Positions 62,640 to 64,000 of a stretch of 64,000 nt of DNA are shown here, in pieces. Position 1 is the stretch's first letter. The number at the start of each line of letters is the position of its first letter. The notes beneath the pieces are model-generated. The model was given only the letters and a program-made list of their open reading frames with translations. It did no database searches and had not been told where the DNA came from. The stretch comes from an uncultured Parabacteroides sp. GTDB taxonomy: Bacteria; Bacteroidota; Bacteroidia; Bacteroidales; Tannerellaceae. The DNA lies in the NCBI GenBank assembly GCA_937894065.1, contig CALCST010000031.1, forward strand, positions 62,001 to 126,000. The letters run 5' to 3'. The translations under genes and the position numbers were made by a program.

Positions 62640-63545
62640 TTATTTACCAAGTCTTTTCTCAATATCCTGAACAAGGCTGCTTGCACCGATACGGAACAAG
62701 TCGCTGTTCAACCATTCTTCACCAAGAATTTCCTTTACAATTGTATAATAGTTCACAGCATCTTCTGCAGTTCTTATGCCGCCAGCAACCTTTATACCAA
62801 TCTTATTTCCGGTCAATTCGTGATATTGCTTGATAACTTTACAGATTGTATATGCAGCTTCCGGAGTTGCTCCAGGATAACCTTTGCCTGTTGAAGTCTT
62901 GATAAAATCAGCTCCAGAATATGCAGCAAGAATAGAAGCTTTACGGATATTTTCAGCACTTACCAAAGCTCCGCTTTCAATGATTACTTTCATCTTTCCT
63001 TCGCGGCAACTTGATTTGATTTCCTCCAATTCATCACAAAGCTCTTCGTAGTTTTCTTCAAGGAAATAGCCAATATTGATAACTGTATCGATTTCATCGG
63101 CTCCTTCCATAACTGCCATTGCAGTTTCAGCAACCTTGATTTCTGTGAAAGTCTGTGAAGCAGGGAAGCCGCCACAAACTGAAGCAATATGAACTTTGTC
63201 AGCTCGCAAAGCCTGTTTTACTGTTTCCACGAATATTGGATAAACACAGATAGCAGCCACATTTGGAACATCAGGACGAGTTCCTTCATAGTCGTTCACA
63301 CTCTCAACCATTTTCCACACGCTTTCTTTTGTGTCGATAGAAGTAAGTGTTGTAAGGTCGATACATCCATGAATTTTCTTCAAGACTTCCGGAGTGAAGT
63401 TCTCTCTTGCATGTTTATCAAGAATAGTAGTTACGGCTGTAGCTACTTTTTCATCACTTCCTGCAGCTTCAAATTTCGCGAATGATTCGTGATATTTGTC
63501 AGATTTAGGAGTTCCCAAATCTTCATAATCTTGAAATTGTTCCAT
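62640..63545 (-). CDS. deoC: Deoxyribose-phosphate aldolase
   Basis: Splits 2-deoxyribose 5-phosphate to glyceraldehyde 3-phosphate and acetaldehyde in deoxynucleoside breakdown. The 301 residues correspond to the longer form with an N-terminal extension of about 40 residues, usual for Bacteroidetes. The Schiff-base lysine is in FIKTSTGKGYPGATPE, and the second active-site lysine in IGIKVAGGIRTAEDAV. ASVCGGFPAS and DEIDTVINIGYF are the strands before it. The gene begins 4 bases after the MazG-like gene, so the two are co-transcribed. Confidence 0.95.
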   Translation of the reverse strand: MEQFQDYEDLGTPKSDKYHESFAKFEAAGSDEKVATAVTTILDKHARENFTPEVLKKIHGCIDLTTLTSIDTKESVWKMVESVNDYEGTRPDVPNVAAICVYPIFVETVKQALRADKVHIASVCGGFPASQTFTEIKVAETAMAVMEGADEIDTVINIGYFLEENYEELCDELEEIKSSCREGKMKVIIESGALVSAENIRKASILAAYSGADFIKTSTGKGYPGATPEAAYTICKVIKQYHELTGNKIGIKVAGGIRTAEDAVNYYTIVKEILGEEWLNSDLFRIGASSLVQDIEKRLGK

Positions 63546-63549
63546 AATC

Positions 63550-63885
63550 TTATTGTAGTTTATTATTGTTTATATGTCTTTCTTTATCTCTCTGAGTTTT
63601 CTTTGCCAGATTCTTTTCGAATGCAGCTGTAAGATCAATACCTGTCTGGTTGGCGAGGCATATCAAAACCCATAATACATCAGCCATTTCATCGGACAAA
63701 TCTTTGTTTTTGTCACTTTCCTTGAAGGATTGTTCGCCATATTTGCGGGCAATAATTCTTGCCACTTCACCTACTTCTTCAGTAAGTATTGCCATATTCG
63801 TAAGCTCGTTGAAATATCGGACGCCGTAAGTTTTTATCCAATTGTCCACGGTTTCCTGAGCTTGTTTTAATGTGATTTCTGACAT
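63550..63885 (-). CDS. MazG-like nucleotide pyrophosphohydrolase
   Basis: An all-alpha NTP pyrophosphohydrolase of 111 residues that hydrolyses (d)NTPs to monophosphates, likely cleansing aberrant nucleotides. The metal-binding helix pair is seen as LTEEVGEVARIIARKYGE (about 29-46, ExxE) and LSDEMADVLWVLICLAN (about 63-79, ExxD). The protein is of the single-domain type, like the YpjD/RS21-C6 group. It is the first gene of the pair with deoC. In Bacteroides genomes the order dtd-mazG-like-deoC is common, so a D-tyrosyl-tRNA deacylase gene might lie just past the right end of the window. Confidence 0.87.
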   Translation of the reverse strand: MSEITLKQAQETVDNWIKTYGVRYFNELTNMAILTEEVGEVARIIARKYGEQSFKESDKNKDLSDEMADVLWVLICLANQTGIDLTAAFEKNLAKKTQRDKERHINNNKLQ

Positions 63886-63901
63886 AGATGTTTGTTTAGG
63901 G

Positions 63902-63990
63902 GACGAGTTGACGAGTTAACAAGTTGACAAGGTTTTTATAGAATCTAAGATAATAACCTTGTCAACTCGTTCCCTTGTTCCCTCGTATCT
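63902..63990. repeat. GTTGACAA palindromic repeat at the window's end
   Basis: Left arm GACGA-GTTGACGA-GTTAACAA-GTTGACAA-GG; right arm CCTTGTCAAC-TCGTTCCC-TTGTTCCC-TCGTATC. It lies upstream of the MazG-like gene. Both arms have about four units. Confidence 0.85.
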
Positions 63991-64000
63991 GTTACTACTC

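Overview
The window looks like chromosome of a member of the Bacteroidales (Bacteroidetes). The evidence is a SusC/SusD pair followed by a GH92 mannosidase, lipoproteins of families largely confined to the phylum (NigD-like, DUF4252, DUF4374, DUF4294, DUF2795), and many starts preceded by a TAnnTTTG -7 box, the promoter form used by the primary sigma factor of this phylum. The DNA is AT-rich. There are no rRNA genes, CRISPR arrays, phage genes or recognisable transposase genes. The genus cannot be fixed from the sequence alone.

Layout. 0-6 kb: an iron-sulfur flavoprotein and an acetyltransferase, adenine deaminase, a CAT-family acetyltransferase, and a leftward operon with a methyltransferase, a cobalamin adenosyltransferase and a DUF2795 protein. 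6-11 kb: a YitT membrane protein, an NSS transporter, a LolD-type ATPase, TcdA and a ComEA-like helix-hairpin-helix protein. 11-19 kb: a leftward polysaccharide utilisation locus, SusC-SusD-GH92-metallopeptidase lipoprotein. 19.7-21.5 kb: a tight rightward operon, DUF4252-ECF sigma-single-TM protein-DUF4252. 21.6-29.9 kb: mutS, a lipoamide dehydrogenase, a bPH protein, about 1 kb of extremely AT-rich DNA, a DUF6377 TPR regulator and a secreted beta-propeller. 30-34 kb: a cobalamin riboswitch driving a BtuB-type receptor and a DUF4374 lipoprotein. 34-42 kb: a NagX-like membrane protein, a radical SAM protein, an outer-membrane pair, DUF4294, GH43 and a SpoU methyltransferase. 43-50 kb: nadA, tyrS, tRNA-Gln, ansA, ychF, nadB. 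50-58.6 kb: DUF1080, rubrerythrin, a GlcG/HbpS protein, a SulP permease, DUF4838, NigD-like and an esterase. 58.7-64 kb: polA, a polyprenyl synthase, deoC and a MazG-like pyrophosphohydrolase.

How the genes work together. NadB and NadA are the first two steps of NAD synthesis from aspartate, here separated by tyrS, a tRNA, ansA and ychF. The riboswitch-BtuB-DUF4374 unit and the distant adenosyltransferase together suggest uptake and activation of vitamin B12. The PUL is aimed at mannose-containing glycans, probably glycoprotein-linked.

The most unusual content is intergenic. One family of imperfect palindromes built from an 8-bp unit (GTTGACAA and its complement) recurs at about twenty sites, nearly one every 3 kb. 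A second family forms short arrays of a 15-bp near-palindrome at a 22-23 bp period, in three gaps only. A possible structured RNA at 163-261, a 28-bp perfect palindrome at 56427-56454 and an orphan terminator at 26310-26348 are also not explained by the genes.
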